Of a DNA stretch of 64,000 bases, positions 45,729 through 58,989 are shown in pieces. The first letter of the stretch is position 1; each line of letters starts with the position of its first letter. The stretch lies in assembly GCA_019400425.1 (NCBI GenBank), contig JAFREE010000041.1, positions 111,584 to 175,583 on the forward strand. Direction: 5' to 3'. Source of the stretch: Hymenochaete sp. R1 (Eukaryota > Basidiomycota > Agaricomycetes > Hymenochaetales > Hymenochaetaceae). A model generated the notes under the pieces. That model was not told where the DNA came from. It made no database searches and was given only the letters and a program-made list of their open reading frames with translations. The translations under genes were made by a program, and so were the position numbers.

Positions 45729-48700
45729 TCACCCTAACTTCCCATACTCAACCCTCCCGTCCACAACCGTCGCCACTACCTTCGCCTCCAACACCCTCTC
45801 AATCGGCTCAACACTCATCACGTCCGTATCCAGCACCACATAATCCGCCTTCTTCCCCACCTCCAACGACCCGAGCTTATCTTCAGTAAACGACGCATAC
45901 GCCGGTGCCAGGGTGAGTCCGCGGAGGGCTTCAGCACGCGTGAGACGTTCGGAGGGGAACCAGCCTGAGGGGCCGTGTGGAGAGGTGCCGGTGGTGGGAG
46001 GGCTGTGGGAGAGTCGAGTTACGGCGGCGTAGAATGTGAGGAGGGGGTTGACGCGTTCGACGGGGAAGTCGGAGCCCAGAGGGAGGATTTTTTGCTTCGA
46101 GTTCCTGTTTCAATGACGAAAAGAAATGGATCAGAGATGTATCTTACTCGGGATTACGCTCAACAAGAACACTGGAGCAGCTAATGAGAAATTGTGTGTA
46201 TGCTATGACAATACAGCAGGATCGATCGCGCAAGGTCTTCGTGGATAATGAAGATGTCCCCGAAATAGGACATTACTCCGGGAAAAGCCTCCTCGGAGCA
46301 CATAACGCGGAATACGATTTTAGCATTTGCATTTTGCCTTTGAGTAACCGCGTAGCCGAGGCCGTTCATATTGTTCATACCTTTGGTATGTCGTCATCGT
46401 TTCAGAGTTGCCCCGATCACGGCGTGGCTATGAACTCGGGGCGGGCTTGGGTCGTCATCACCCAGCATCCCCGTACTCTCGGACCTCGGTCTCTCAGATC
46501 ATTTTGCGGTGCACAGTGCACACACAGCGCCGGAGAATAGACGATATATTGAAACGCCGCACTTACCGAAGCAATGTTGCGTATACATATGCGGACTTGA
46601 TGCGCTCGGGGCCCTAACAGTGTAACACAGTAGGATAACTTAATCATCGGTCGATTAGATAGATTGCAGACGATGCAGAACTTACGAGGCGCATCTCGGC
46701 GTACCACATATCGCTTGTCCTATCGAAATAAGTAGTTTAGCGACGCTGAGAACGGGACAAAATCAACAGGTGAAACAGGGCTTACGCATGCGTTGGTTGG
46801 ACACTCGGAATGACTATGATAGATGTCGAAATGGTGACAGTCAGTAACATTCGACCGCAATGAAACGTCGATACTCGCACTTCCTAGTCTGCTCGTTCGT
46901 TCGAGATCCTCGGGGGTCATGATCTGAGCATGCTCAATCCTTGGCCTTCGCAAATTAACTTCGTCGGGGCCCGACGCGTTGCTTAATTTCTCCTCGAAGA
47001 TATCCAAGACGACATTATTTGCACGTTCACCGATGCAATGGACGTTCTTACAAAGCATTTATTAAAATAAGATAGAGCAGCGGAAGCTAAATCATACCAT
47101 CTGAAAACCTTCATCCCAGAAGCGGTTGATTAGGTCCCTTAACTGAGCTGGGGTACTCAGCATTATCCCTTTCTCGTTTGGCTTATCAGAGTATGGTTCG
47201 GTGAGCGCTGCACCCCATGACCCGAGTGCTCCTGTGTTGCCGATAATTAAAAGAGTGAAATCAAGCAAGAAGAGCGCAGCTTACCGTCCGCCACGAGTTT
47301 TACGCTACGGAGCGTGAGACGGCCAGCAGGACCATAGTTCTCGAGACGTTCGAGACGATCTCCCCAATCATTATTTGCCTCGACAGCACCCATGAGGTAA
47401 AGCCTTATCTAACAGATCACACTTGGTCAGAGTCGCCTCACCCATCGAACAGGGAGTCCTACGGGGAGTTTATTTATTTCGGCCACTCTTGACAGAAACG
47501 GTAGTGAACAAAGACGTTCACGCAGTACTCAATAAGATAGAAATGCTTACTTTTTGAAGAACTTGATATCAGGCGGCGTCGACCAAGCATCGTGCACAGA
47601 TGTCAGACCATAAGACAGTGCTTCGCTCACCGCCGAATGGTAATACTCCAGCATCTGTTTTTCCGTCCATGGCGGAGGTTTGACAAGATACATGGCGTTG
47701 TCCACGAATATGCCTTTAGATTTAATGAAGACTAAACAACAACAGGACGATCCATTTCATGAACCACGTACCTGTAGGGCTTCCCTTCTCGTCGCGAAGG
47801 ATAGCACCGCCATCTACTTCGCTGGGTAAGTCTCTGAGCTCCGAAAGGACTCTAGGAGAGACCCAGATGGCATGTTCATCGATTCGTCGAAGGAGTATGT
47901 ATCTGTCATGTAGAAGCGGATCCTTGTCCAGGTCTGCCTGTCCACTCCGGATATTAGCGTTTTCATCTCATAATACCAAAGAAAATTTAAAACGCACTGC
48001 TGTAGGGAATTCGCCGCCCGGCCATTTCACTTGATCCCATCCTTCCACCTAAAGCTCAGCAAAGCGCCAAACCCCATTAGACGCGACTTGACTCACCCAT
48101 CCCCTGTATCCATAGATCTTTGTCGCTGAGAACATCTGGCCGATCAAGGATGTACTGCTTCACGATGTCCGAGACGTCTTTTCAAGGCAATTCGAATGAG
48201 CTGGGAGAGGCTGACGATGATTGAAAGGAGCACTGCATACTAGACGCTGACGATGAGTTAGAGACGTCGAGGCTCTGTCTGAAACCTTCATCTAACACGT
48301 GGGCGTGCGCATCTGTAAGATGGTAAGATGTGAGCATCGTGGCTTTTTAGGTCAAAGCAATACAATCGCACCAGATAGACCAGGAACTACGGCATGACCA
48401 GGTTGCGTGTGGTAGAATTTGATTCCGTTCTTCATCCCTTCCAAATTCGGAGCGCCAGTGACGGGACCGGTAGAATCGATATCACCATATTTCGTCTTCA
48501 TTTCCTCTGAGAAAGAAATGCGTGAGCAATCGTCGAGGAGAAATTGCTGAGAGCAAAGACGCACGGATAGTCCCTACTGCTAGGATCTGGGAGTCATATA
48601 CGACGATGCATTCTACCTGAGGATTTGAATCATCCACGGTATATATTCTACCTTCTTTGGAACAAAGAGCATACGCTCTCGGTAGTTTGAGACCCTGCTG

Positions 48701-48862
48701 TTTCATCAGGTTTGAGAAGTAGAGTGCACAGACAACAGCTAGAAAGACGACAGCGAGCGACCTGGTAGGATTAGCTGGTTTCCGCGTTGTTGGGCGAACG
48801 ACGTCTCCTGATGTCTTGGTTCGGCGTTGAGAGCTCCCAGATACACCAAGGTTATCCTTCAT
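45729..48862 (-). CDS. Membrane-anchored YtcJ-like amidohydrolase
   Basis: Many-exon gene of the amidohydrolase-3 (YtcJ) family. Exon 1 is 48862-48565 and exon 2 is 48506-48372; further exons run down to 45729. Residues ~35-52 ([18 protein letters not shown]) form a single N-terminal membrane anchor after a basic cytosolic segment. Then come the beta-sandwich start ([25 protein letters not shown]) and the metal-site motif [17 protein letters not shown], the HxH at the end of strand 1. [14 protein letters not shown] is a downstream metal-ligand histidine region. The last exons encode [20 protein letters not shown] with the catalytic aspartate region, then [20 protein letters not shown] and a stop. 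By family it hydrolyses amide or N-formyl/cyclic bonds; the substrate is unknown. The start lies 319 bases from the divergent PAN3 ATG. I did not resolve every middle exon. Confidence 0.82.
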
Positions 48863-49181
48863 GCGAGTTAATGTTGACGATGAATCGAACCAAGAAAACC
48901 TGTTCCAGCTCTTGGACTTGAAGCTTCAAGCTGCTCTCCAAAGAAACGTGTTTGGATGTATTTGGCTGTGGGCGCTTCCCGTCCCTTTTTTGGTGCAATC
49001 GACTGCGACTGCATCAACGCGTAGACGATATGCTCGCCGGGCTGCTTACAGACTCGGATCCTCAGGCTCAGATCAGAGCGAGCGTGCCATGCTCCTCTTC
49101 TCCGTTCTTACACCATCCGCATTCGACATAACGTTGGGCACACCCTACTGGCGAAGAAGATTGGAGTAGCTAGCGTGAAGC
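48863..49181. promoter_or_regulatory. Bidirectional promoter, amidohydrolase / PAN3
   Basis: 319 bases separate divergent ATGs. The plus-strand open frame starting at 48861 across this interval has no family resemblance and overlaps the amidohydrolase start codon, so I treat it as chance. Confidence 0.5.
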
Positions 49182-52100
49182 ATGGACTCGTTCTTCTCAG
49201 CGCCGACGCGCAACGCTGCCGTCAAGATCGTAGCGCCTTCCGAAGCGCCAAACGCCGCCAATGCCTCTCAATCCCAATCGCAGAGTCAGGCAGGACAACA
49301 GAAGGGCGTGTCGTCTCCGAAGAAAGGTGAACTGGTGCATTCTCATATAGCTGGTCTGCTTGACGTTAATTGTATGTTGTGATTGTAGATTTCGGGCCAA
49401 GGCTATGCAGGAACATTTGGATACATGGGTGAGTTATCGAGCAAGTTTTTACCGTCGCTTTCGCTGATAAAGTGCTGTATGGCTCATCTGGATGTCTTTA
49501 CCTATCGTGAACGACATATTCTCTCCGTTGGGCGAATATTGATGACCTGGCTTGAAGGTATTGCAAATACGAGGGCAAGGGCTGCACGTACCAACATACC
49601 ACAGTGCGCCTTCATTTCTGTTCGACTTTGCACCCATTAACAGCCCACGTACATTTCAACAGAACGAAGAAAAAGGCCAGCCGCAAGCCGAGTCAGTCAA
49701 TTCCATATTTTATATTTTTAAATCAGCTGTAACTTTGGATCTAGTGACGCTTCTGGTTCACCTACACCCGTGCATGCGGGTACAGACAACGAACCTAGCG
49801 GAGACTCGACAGCTCCAAACGCCGGAGCGGCAGCAACCTCCTCCATTCCACTCCAAGCCGTCAACGCGCCGGTCTTCGTACCAAGTCGACCACTCACGTC
49901 ACCTCGAAGGACGGACAGGGCTTCTATCAAGTCAGTGACTTGCTATACTACATGCCAAACATCCGCTGATTCTTACTCTCCATTATGCTAGGTCGCCTGC
50001 CTCTCAAACCCAAACTTTCGACGAAAGGAGTGCCGATGTATCAGGATACGATCCATTCAGCTCGACAGGTCCGAATGAGAATCTTCATGAGCAGGACGCA
50101 GAGGACACATCTTACGATGATATGACAACGCGTATGGATCAGGTCAATCGCTTTACCCCATCCAAGTTTCTCGGTTACTTATATGTCTCAACGCTTTCCC
50201 TCAGATGGGCTTTCATGAGTATGGCGAGCATATGGGCATGGATGAGCACCAGCAGCAAATGCTCGCTCACGCTCATCACGGCTATGGTCACCGCGGGATG
50301 GATATGGTCGATATGGCAGCTATGTCCATGGATCCATTCTATAATCCTCAGCCGTTCGTTCGACAGCCAGTAAGCCACTATCGCTCTGTTTTTCATTTCT
50401 AAAATCTCTCGGAACATCTCTGCTAACAGGCGTTCTTTACTATAGCTACTATACCATCTTTACACAGACCCGACTCCGACCAACCCAGGCCGCAAGTTCT
50501 TCATTTCCGATACCCTACGCGAGGATCTCCAACGCCGCTCCGAACAAATCTACGCTGGCCCTGCTCCTCCTCTCCCCGGCGAACAACCCCAACTCCCAGA
50601 AGAAGTACAAGGCTACCATAGTCTCGTACGGGTAGAGAGCGTAAAGGATACGAGAGGGGCCGGAGAGAGTAACGGTTCGGGTGGTAGCAGTAACGGGAGG
50701 AAAAATAGTGGGATGCCGGCGTTCTCGGCTGTTTGGTACAAGGCGAGAAAGGAGAGTGACGGGAGGGTATATGCGTTGAGGAGAGTGGAGAGTGCGTTGT
50801 TGTTTTTTATACCAAAGTTTCATCGATTTGTTTGCTGACCCTCACGGTGTCTCTCAGACTACAGGTTAATGACCGAGCAAGCGCTGGGTGTCATCGAGAA
50901 GTGGGCAAGTCTTCGACACCCGGGTATCGTTTCCGTCCACGAGGCGTTCACAACACGGGCGTTTGGAGATAGCTGTACGTCTTCTTCAATCAAAGTTTGC
51001 CCTCCAGCGCTAATTCCTCGTGTCTCGTCCGTCCGTCCATCCGTCCGTTTGTTCTAGCTCTCGTGGTCGTATACGACTACCACCCCCTCGCCCAATCCCT
51101 TTCCGAGCTACATTTCCGCTCGACTCCCAGCAACTTCGCACACTCCACCAACCCACGCCCCTTCCATCCATCCCGATACACTTCATCGCAACCCTCGTCC
51201 GCAGGTTCGGTATCGACGAGCGCTGGCACCGGCACCAGCACAGGAGCGCCCGAACGAGTCTCGGAAGCGACGCTTTGGACGTACATATTCCAGCTCGCGA
51301 GCGCTATCAAGGCGGTACACGACGCTGGGCTTGCGGTGCGGATGGTCGATCCCAGTAAAGTGATCTTGACGGCCCAGAATCGGTGAGGATGTTTTCCTGA
51401 TTTCTGATTTCTCTGTATCTTGTCGTGGTGAGTCTGAATTTCTATTTCTTGGGGAAAATAAATTTTGGTAGGGTCCGGATTACGGCTTGTGCGCTGCTTG
51501 ATATCTTCGAAGCCGACGCGCGTCAAGACCGCGACACCTACGTCCACGTAAGTCCCATCCCTCCATCCCTCCCCTCCCTCCCCCCTCCCCCGGGTAGAAC
51601 CCTCGTAACGCAACTCAACCCCCAAGGCCTACCAACAAGAAGACCTCATCCTCCTCGCCAAGCTCATCCTCACCATCGCCTGCACGAACCCTCTCGCGAT
51701 CACGAACGTGCACAAGGCGCTCGACCACGTGCACCGGTTCTACCCGGGCCAGATCAAGGACGTGGTGCATCTGTTGATGAAGGCGCCGGGGCCGATGAAG
51801 AGCGTTGGGAGCTTGTTTGAGACGTTTGGGGGGAGGATGGTGGGGGAGGTGGATGAGGCGTATAAGTGAGTCTGTTCTTTGAGGGAGGAAGTAGTCGGAT
51901 TGTTGACGCGATTTCGGTTTCGGGCAGGGCGGTAGACAAACTCGAAGGCGAACTAACAGGAGAGCTGGAGAACGCCCGTCTCGTCCGGTTACTCTGCAAG
52001 TTTGGCTTCATCAACGAACGGCCCGAGTACGTATCGTCGTATCGTATATCATCGCTTCCATCCTTACTTGGCCGCTGACCGCATTAATATTATATTATAT

Positions 52101-52523
52101 GCTCTATGCACGACTACTACTACGACTACTTCGACTAGATTCGACCGCGACGCTCGCTGGTCCGAAACAGGCGACCGGTACATCCTGAAGCTGTTCCGCG
52201 ACTACGTGTTCCACTCCGTGGACGAGCACGGGCGGCCTGTGGTCAACCTTGGGCACGTCCTTACGAATTTGAACAAGGTAAGGTAAAAAGCGGAAAATCG
52301 CCTTCCGGTTCTCCGGTTTTTCCTATTTATCTGTAGAATTTAATGCTGTGCGATTTGACGCTGACTACGATTTTGGTTTTTGGTTTTCTATTTATTTTCT
52401 TTGATTTGGGCAGTTGGACGCTGGGTCGGAGGAACGGCTCATGCTCGTGTCAAGAGACGAACAGAGTTGTCTCCTCGTGACGTTTCGGGAGATACGCAAT
52501 TGCGTCGAGTCTGCATTCAAGTA

Positions 52524-52567
<44 letters not shown>

Positions 52568-52649
52568 TGTAGCTTGGTCTTGCCTCATCGTCCCGCGGTG
52601 CTAACGCCCTGAACGTGTTATCGCTCACAGTGATCTAAGTCGGAAATAA
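49182..52649 (+). CDS. PAN3: PAN3, PAN2-PAN3 deadenylase regulatory subunit
   Basis: Multi-exon. Early exons are 49182-49326, 49389-49428, 49558-49603, 49663-49691 and 49745 onward; the last exon, after a 110-base intron, ends at the stop 52647-52649. The N-terminal CCCH zinc finger reads [23 protein letters not shown] Pro/Ser linker with [14 protein letters not shown] (poly(A)-binding-protein-contact type) follows. The pseudokinase has [64 protein letters not shown] and [19 protein letters not shown]. Then a coiled coil and the C-terminal knob ([39 protein letters not shown]). PAN3 dimerises and recruits PAN2 to poly(A)-bound mRNA for initial tail trimming in the cytoplasm. Domain order and length are normal. 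The last intron contains a long CT repeat. Confidence 0.93.
52527..52564. repeat. CT dinucleotide repeat in last PAN3 intron
   Basis: About 19 CT units occupy the 5' half of intron 52521-52630, beginning a few bases after the GTACGT donor. Confidence 0.9.
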
Positions 52650-53588
52650 GTTTTTGAAAAAGAAAGAAGGTATATGAGCGGACGAAACGGGTTGTGATTG
52701 TAGAGCTGCGATTGGGAGGATCTAACATATATATTTGTGTGCGTGTACGTGCGTGCGTGTGTAGAGAGAAAAGTGTAAAACGTCGTATAAAAACGTTAAA
52801 AGAATTTCATTTCATTCCGATTCGATTGTTTCTTCTGATTCCGATTCCGACCTCTGACCTTTGACCGTTGGTTCTGGATGGTTTCCAAGAGCTCCCAACT
52901 TCCCAAGACGCAGAGATACTTGTTTTCGGTATCCAGAGATATTAATAAGATCTCTATAGCCGGGCCTGCGCACGGTATTGGTATTGGTACCCACAGTGCT
53001 TGTATACATAAATAATAATTAACTGCTTTGCGACGCATATGCGAAAGCTTGCCAGTGTTAACGTTGCGAGGCGATGCGACGTCGAGTCGAGTTGTTCAGT
53101 AGTTCGCACCGTCATAAATATTAATATTAATATTAATGCTAATAATTGCAGCACGCGGTGGGCGGAGTGGAGTATTGTCGGTGGCCTTGAGTGAGGGTGA
53201 GTGCCAGTGTGCGTTTGTGGGCGAGGTGTTGGTACCTTTGATAGTACTACTGGTTGTGGGTGGAGGGATGGTGGCTGGTTTGATTGTGAAGTACTAAGTA
53301 GACAAGGAGACGAAAGAACTACAGAGATAATGTTATTACTAGTTTTCTATTTTCTATTTTCTAATTTCTATGGTCCCTTTGTGAATATTTCTTTTCTTTC
53401 TTTTTTCTATTTCTTTGATTATTTTAATTTTAATTTTAATTTTTGTGGCTCGTTGAGTGATAGTGGAGTGAAGTAATAGAGTTACTATAAATGGACAAAG
53501 TAATGTATTTGTCGAGGTCGCCCGCTTAAGCCTGCGCTTGTCTTCCATCCCATCCCATCTCTCCTCTCCTCTCCTCTACCCACCTCAC

Positions 53589-53624
<36 letters not shown>

Positions 53625-53998
53625 TGCAAATCCCCTTCCCCACGTTCCCAAGTAAATTTACCCTCGCCGTCGTCGCCGTCATCGTTCACACCTTCATCAC
53701 CCGTTGTCGACCAGACCCCCCAGAACGAAAGAACGGTCCCAGGCCCAGGGCACCGTCCCGTCCGTCTCAGGCTTTTAAGCTCAAGAAGCTCATAGCTTAC
53801 AACCGCTACGCTTCGCTTGGCTCTCTACCATCGGTAGCCTGTAGCCTGTAGCTCGTAGCTCGTAGCTCACCTCCTTTTCCCTCTCCCTCTCCCTTCAACC
53901 TCACCCTCGACCTGCTCGCAGAGTCCCAACCTCGCTCACCGCCAACCAACCCATCACTAAGCTCCTCACCCTCACCACTGACCATCTCTAGAAATCTA
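52650..53998. other. Intergenic, PAN3 3' flank and Cid1-family promoter
   Basis: 1349 bases with no supportable gene. Simple repeats include attaat units near 53115-53140, attttaatttta near 53415-53440 and a GTC tract at 53591-53623. The region 53700-53998 is CT-rich and is the likely promoter/leader of the next gene. Confidence 0.55.
53591..53623. repeat. TCG trinucleotide repeat
   Basis: Eleven consecutive TCG units in non-coding DNA about 375 bases upstream of the nucleotidyltransferase ATG. Confidence 0.9.
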
Positions 53999-56900
53999 AT
54001 GACATCCACATCCTATGCGCACTCACACAACCCCTCCGCGTCCCTCTCGCTCTCCCTGCCCACTCACCAGCGCGAGGTTCCATCATCTCAATCTCAATCC
54101 CAATCTCCATCCTCCTCGTCTTCCTCGTCCTCTTCACCTCCCCACCCGCATCAGGCCCCAAAGTCTGCCTCGCCTGCTTCGAACACGTCGCAGTCGTCGG
54201 GTTCGCCGCACGGGATGACCATCGCGAGTGGGGGAGGGGGCGGGATAGGGTTGAATGTAGGGACGGGGACGGGCGTAGGCGCGGGCACGGGCTCGAACAG
54301 CGTGTCGATGGCCTACTCGGAGCTTTCGTCCCCGCACACGCTCGGACTCGGGCACATCCACACTCTCGCGTACGGGCACGGGCACGGGCACGGACACAAC
54401 ACCAACACCAACAACACGCAGAACCTCACCCAACCGCAATCCCCAGCCACCCTCTCCCCCCACCCTCACACCCCGAACCAGAATCAAGGCCACAGCGGTC
54501 ACAGCGGCCACACCCCCTCCACCCCAGGCTACCTCCGCCGCCAAAAGTTCGTCGCAGACCTCTCGCAGTGCCTGCTCGATTTCGTTCTGCAGCTGCTCCC
54601 GACGGCGGAGGAGCTCGCGGTGAAGGAGGACGTGCGCAAGTTGCTGGAGCGGCTGATACGGACGCTTGAGCCTGAGAGCCGGTTGTTGAGCTTTGGGAGC
54701 ACGGCGAATGGGTTTAGTTTGAGGAATAGTGGTGAGTGGGCGTTCTTCGTTCTTCGTTTGGTTTTCTTTTTCCTCTTTCGGTTGGGGTTTTTTGCGGGTG
54801 GGTGGGGTGCTTTGGATGGGATTGTTTGTTCCTTTCCGTCTTTTGGAGTTGGCGATCCCAACGTTCACTCGTTGCGCGCTTATAGCACGCGTTTTCCGAG
54901 TGCCGAGTCCTGAGCGCCTTTTTTGTCATTCTCTTCCTTTCATGTATACAAGCTGCTCTGAGCAAGATTTACTAAAGTCTTCTTTTGCGATAATATTTAG
55001 ATATGGATCTCTGCTGTCTAATCGACTCAGAGAACAGGCTCCCCGCAAGCGATCTCGTCACGATGGTCGGGGACCTCCTCGAACGAGGTAAGCCATCCCA
55101 CCCCATCCCTCATCCTTCTCCTCACCACACAACCCAAAACAGAAACCAAATTCCACGTCAAGCCACTCCCGCACGCCCGCATCCCCATCGTCAAGCTCTC
55201 CCTGGACCCGTCCCAGGGGCTCCCGCTCGGCATCGCGTGCGACATCGGGTTCGAGAACCGGCTCGCGCTGGAGAACACGCGGTTGCTGTTTTGTTATGCT
55301 ATGGTCGACCCGGCGAGGGTGCGGACGCTTGTATTGTTTCGTGCGTTATGTTTTGTGGTTTTTTTGTGTTCTTTTTTTTCTTCTTTCTTTCTTTCTCTCT
55401 CTCTCTGGTTCTCTTTTTTTCACGCGAACGCTGGCGAGAGATCGTTCGAGGGGAAAGAGAGCTATTTGTTCTTTGTTTTTGTTTTGTTCCAGTTTACTCT
55501 GATCTGACTTTTCTTTCTTTTCTCTGTTCTTCCCAATTGCCGTTTTTACAGTTAAAGTTTGGAGTAAAAGAAGGTATGTGCACAGACGCCCGTTTCTCAT
55601 CCTCAGATCCTAATCCAAGATCACCCTCTACCTCTCTTTCTCCCTCCGTTTCTGAAACCCAAATCTGATGTTAACGCTGACGCTGACTAAAATGGCACAT
55701 AACAGAAAAATCAACTCACCCTACGAGGGAACGCTGTCTTCATACGGATATGTACTTCTAGTCATTTATTTCCTAGTCCACGTCAAGAACCCGCCCGTTC
55801 TTCCTAATCTGCAACAAATACCGCCATTACATCCGATACCCCCCGTGAGTCCCCCCTCTCCCCCTTTCCTTTTTCTTTTTATTTTGCGTTGCTGTGTATT
55901 TTGGTGGAGGTGCTGATGATTTGTTGGTTTGCTTTTGTTTTGGTCGGGCAGGAGGAGCATTATATGGGAAACAACAATACTTGGTTTTTCGATGATATCG
56001 AGCTTCTCCGACAACGCTGGAAGTCGGAGAACACGGAGACGGTTGCTGAGTTGTAAGTTTTTTTTCTCTTTCCAAAGCCCGTCTTTAAGTCACACTTTCT
56101 TAACGCAATTATTCTTATCCTGTTTTGATTCGTACCTTGGATGGGTACTGCTTTGAAGACTGATCGACTTCTTCCGCTATTATGCGCGAGATTTCACGTA
56201 CAATTCTGGTGTGGCCTCTATCAGAGCTGGACTCTTGAAGAAGGATGCGAAGGGGTGGCATAGCGATGTACGTTCTTTTTCGCACTCCCTCGCTCACTCC
56301 CTCGCTTATTTCTCGAGAACTTCCTCACTGACAATCTTTTCTCGCCAAAAAAATGCAAAATGCAGAATGATCCGAGGTTCAAAGGCGAGCGGAATCGGCT
56401 TTGCATCGAGGTTCGTTGAGGGTGTGGGAGGCGTGCTCATGACGAAACAGAGAAAACTAACACGATGACCGAACATGATTGATTTGACAGGACCCATTCG
56501 AAACGGACTATAACGTCGCGCGGTGTGTGACGAAAGACGGTCTCTACGTCGTAAGTCCCAACAACGCTTAAAATTACATTTCCCATCCTCACGCGAACGC
56601 CATTCCTCATCAAATCCCAAACTCTCCCATATGTCATATGTATGCTTGTCCTCGTCCCCCTTAGATCCGCGGAGAGTTCATGCGAGCGAGCCGAATCCTC
56701 CAACATCGCCAGGAACGCGGGTCGTTCGCCCTCGGACAGCTCTGCGAAGAACGCGACGACTCGCAGACACGCCTCAACGCCGCACACAACACGCTATTCA
56801 TCCCACCCCGGCTATCGTTCCCGCCTCAGAGCCCCTACTCCGTCGGAAACAACTCGTTCAGACCGAATGGGACTGTCGTGAGGGATAGGTTGAGTCCGCC

Positions 56901-58989
56901 CCGGTTGGGTCTACTCGAGGAGGGTGATGATGGGTCGTACGAAGGCGCTGACGACGGACATAGCAGTGTGACCCACGCTCGCGCTCACGCACGCGGGCAC
57001 AATTTGAGCCGTCCAGTCCCCGTCGTCTCCCGAAGCCCCCCAGAACACATGGCCCCCAAACGCTCCAAATACACAAGCCCTCCTCCACCCGAAGCCCCCG
57101 CACTGGACCTCGCGTCCTTCGAGTCCCGACTCGACGAAGGTCTCTCCCTCGCCACCGCCCCCACCGACGCGCGCGAACACGAGAAGGCGCACATGTGCCT
57201 GTCGAGCGCGTCGAGCAATAGCGACTTTGCATCGGAGAGGGGGGACCTGGAGTTGAGTCTGAGCGACGGCGACGGCGCGTCGGACGTGGCGTTGGAGGAC
57301 GACGCGAAGAGCGTGCGGTCGTTCACGGGCGGGGAGGTGGGTCATGCGGAGCGCGCGGCGAGGATGCGGGGGATGTTAGGGAGTCCCGTTGCGGGGAATG
57401 GGTTCTTTATGGGGAACGGGAACGGGAACGCGGGTGGGTGGGGGATGTACGGTGCTGCTGGAGGGGGAGGGGGATATACAGGCCGACAGATGTTCGCGCC
57501 GTCGTCCGTCCCGCAGCGCTTCAGCGGGACCCAACTCCTCATGGCATACCAACAAGCCAAGATCCGCGCCCTAGACGACCATACGCCCACGCCGCTATCG
57601 TACATACCAGGCCCGAGGGGCCGCAAAGCAGCGAGGCTGGCGAACGAGAATGCTGCTGCCATTGCTGCGGCGGCGGCAGCTGCGGGACTGGGCGGGGTGG
57701 GGGGCATGCCGCCTTCGTCGTATTATGGGTATGGTGGGGGCGGGTACGAGGGGCTGAGGAGGTCGAATTCGAACCCGGCGAGGTCGGGATTCGGGGGTGC
57801 TGCTGCTGCAGCTGCTGGTAGTGCGCCGAGACTAAGCTTCGGCTCCGTCCCGCTAAACGTCCCCCTCCCTCCAAGTCCAATCACGACTTCCCTCGTCGGC
57901 AACAACAGCTCCAACACCACCGCAGGAAACTCATCCTCCTCCCCAACAGTCTACTACGAGACCAAATCCCAATCCCAACACCGTTCCTCCTTCAGCAGTC
58001 GAGGCGGTGGCGGGGGTGGCTCTGTTAGCAGCGCGAGCGCAAGCGCCAACTCGTCGTACTGCCCCTCACCAGTGGCTTCGAGCCCCGTGAACCCGCTCAC
58101 GCTGTACCAACAGCAGTACTACCTCGCGCACGCGCACGCACAGGCGCAGGCGCAGGCGGCGGGGCAGGCGTCGGAGGCGTCGCCGGTGCTTGGGATTGGG
58201 CTCGGCGGTGGGGGCGTTGGGGGCGGAGGTGGTGGAGGTGTAGGTGTAGGTGTGGAGGGGTTGACGGAGATGTTGAGGATGGGGTTGAAGGGGTTGCAGG
58301 GGGTACAGGATGGTGGCGAGGCGGGGAGTGGTACGTCTCCGTCGATGCCCAGTCCGTTGGGAATGGGAATGGGCGGGTCGGGGGTAGACTATGGTGAGAC
58401 GGAGGCGGTGGGGACAAGGTTGGTGAACGAGGACGTGCTGGGCCCGGTACACGGGAACGGTTTGAGGGGGCTACGTTCAGGCTCCGGGCTGGGGTTAGGG
58501 TCGTGGTCGGGGACGGGGACGGGGACGGGGACGGGTTCCAGGAAGGGTGCAGGTTCGGGCACAGCGGGCTCGGGATTGGGTCAGGGAAGGCCCGTACACG
58601 CACATACGCACTCGAGCTCGACGATCGTAGGCCCGCCGATGCCTGCCGCATCGTCTTTTACGCTGGCGCAGTTATCGTCGTCGGCGGTGGCGGCAGCGGT
58701 GGCGGATGCGCCGATGGGGCGGGAGGATGAAGGAGGCGGAGTTCGTGGGCAAGAGCGCCAGGAACGGGAACGGGAGCGGGGGTGGGATGTAGGGGAAGGA
58801 CATAGGGAATGGAGGTCTCGCTCACCGGCGGAACCTAAGCAAGATGAGGGAGAGAGGGAGTATGAACGCGGAGAGCGGACAGAAGGACGGTCGATATCGC
58901 CCGGGAGGCGGAAAGAGGTTGGAGAAGGAATAGGAATGGACGGGATTGGAGGAAGTATGAGCGGTGAGCGGGTAGGCGAGGCGTTGTAG
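53999..58989 (+). CDS. Cid1-family poly(A)/poly(U) RNA polymerase
   Basis: Predicted 1272 residues in ten exons: 53999-54731, 55001-55087, 55143-55340, 55552-55573, 55706-55844, 55952-56052, 56159-56267, 56366-56410, 56490-56549, 56665-58989. After a Ser/His/Gly-rich N-terminus, the noncanonical nucleotidyltransferase core starts with LLSFGSTANGFSLRNSDMDL: the GS motif and metal aspartates at about 245 and 247. The third aspartate lies in LGIACDIGFENRLALENTRLL (~307). The central domain has KVWSKRRKINSPYEGTLSSYG and the PAP-associated segment (LLIDFFRYYARDF; DPFETDYNVARCV). These enzymes add A or U tails to RNA 3' ends for turnover or translation control; which nucleotide is used cannot be read here. 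The last exon (~775 codons) is mostly low-complexity Gly/Ser/Ala after ~100 residues, far longer than in yeast Cid1 (405 aa). Confidence 0.9.

Noticed and set aside
48861..49169. Plus-strand 102-codon frame between amidohydrolase and PAN3
   Set aside because: It overlaps the amidohydrolase start codon, fills the shared promoter and resembles no family.
53538..53795. Plus-strand frame with an Arg run
   Set aside because: The Arg run is the TCG repeat read in one frame; there is no other protein-like feature.
55003..55668. Long plus-strand frame overlapping Cid1-family exons
   Set aside because: It is an unspliced read-through: exon 2 in frame, then introns and frame-shifted exon 3. The spliced model explains the conserved motifs.
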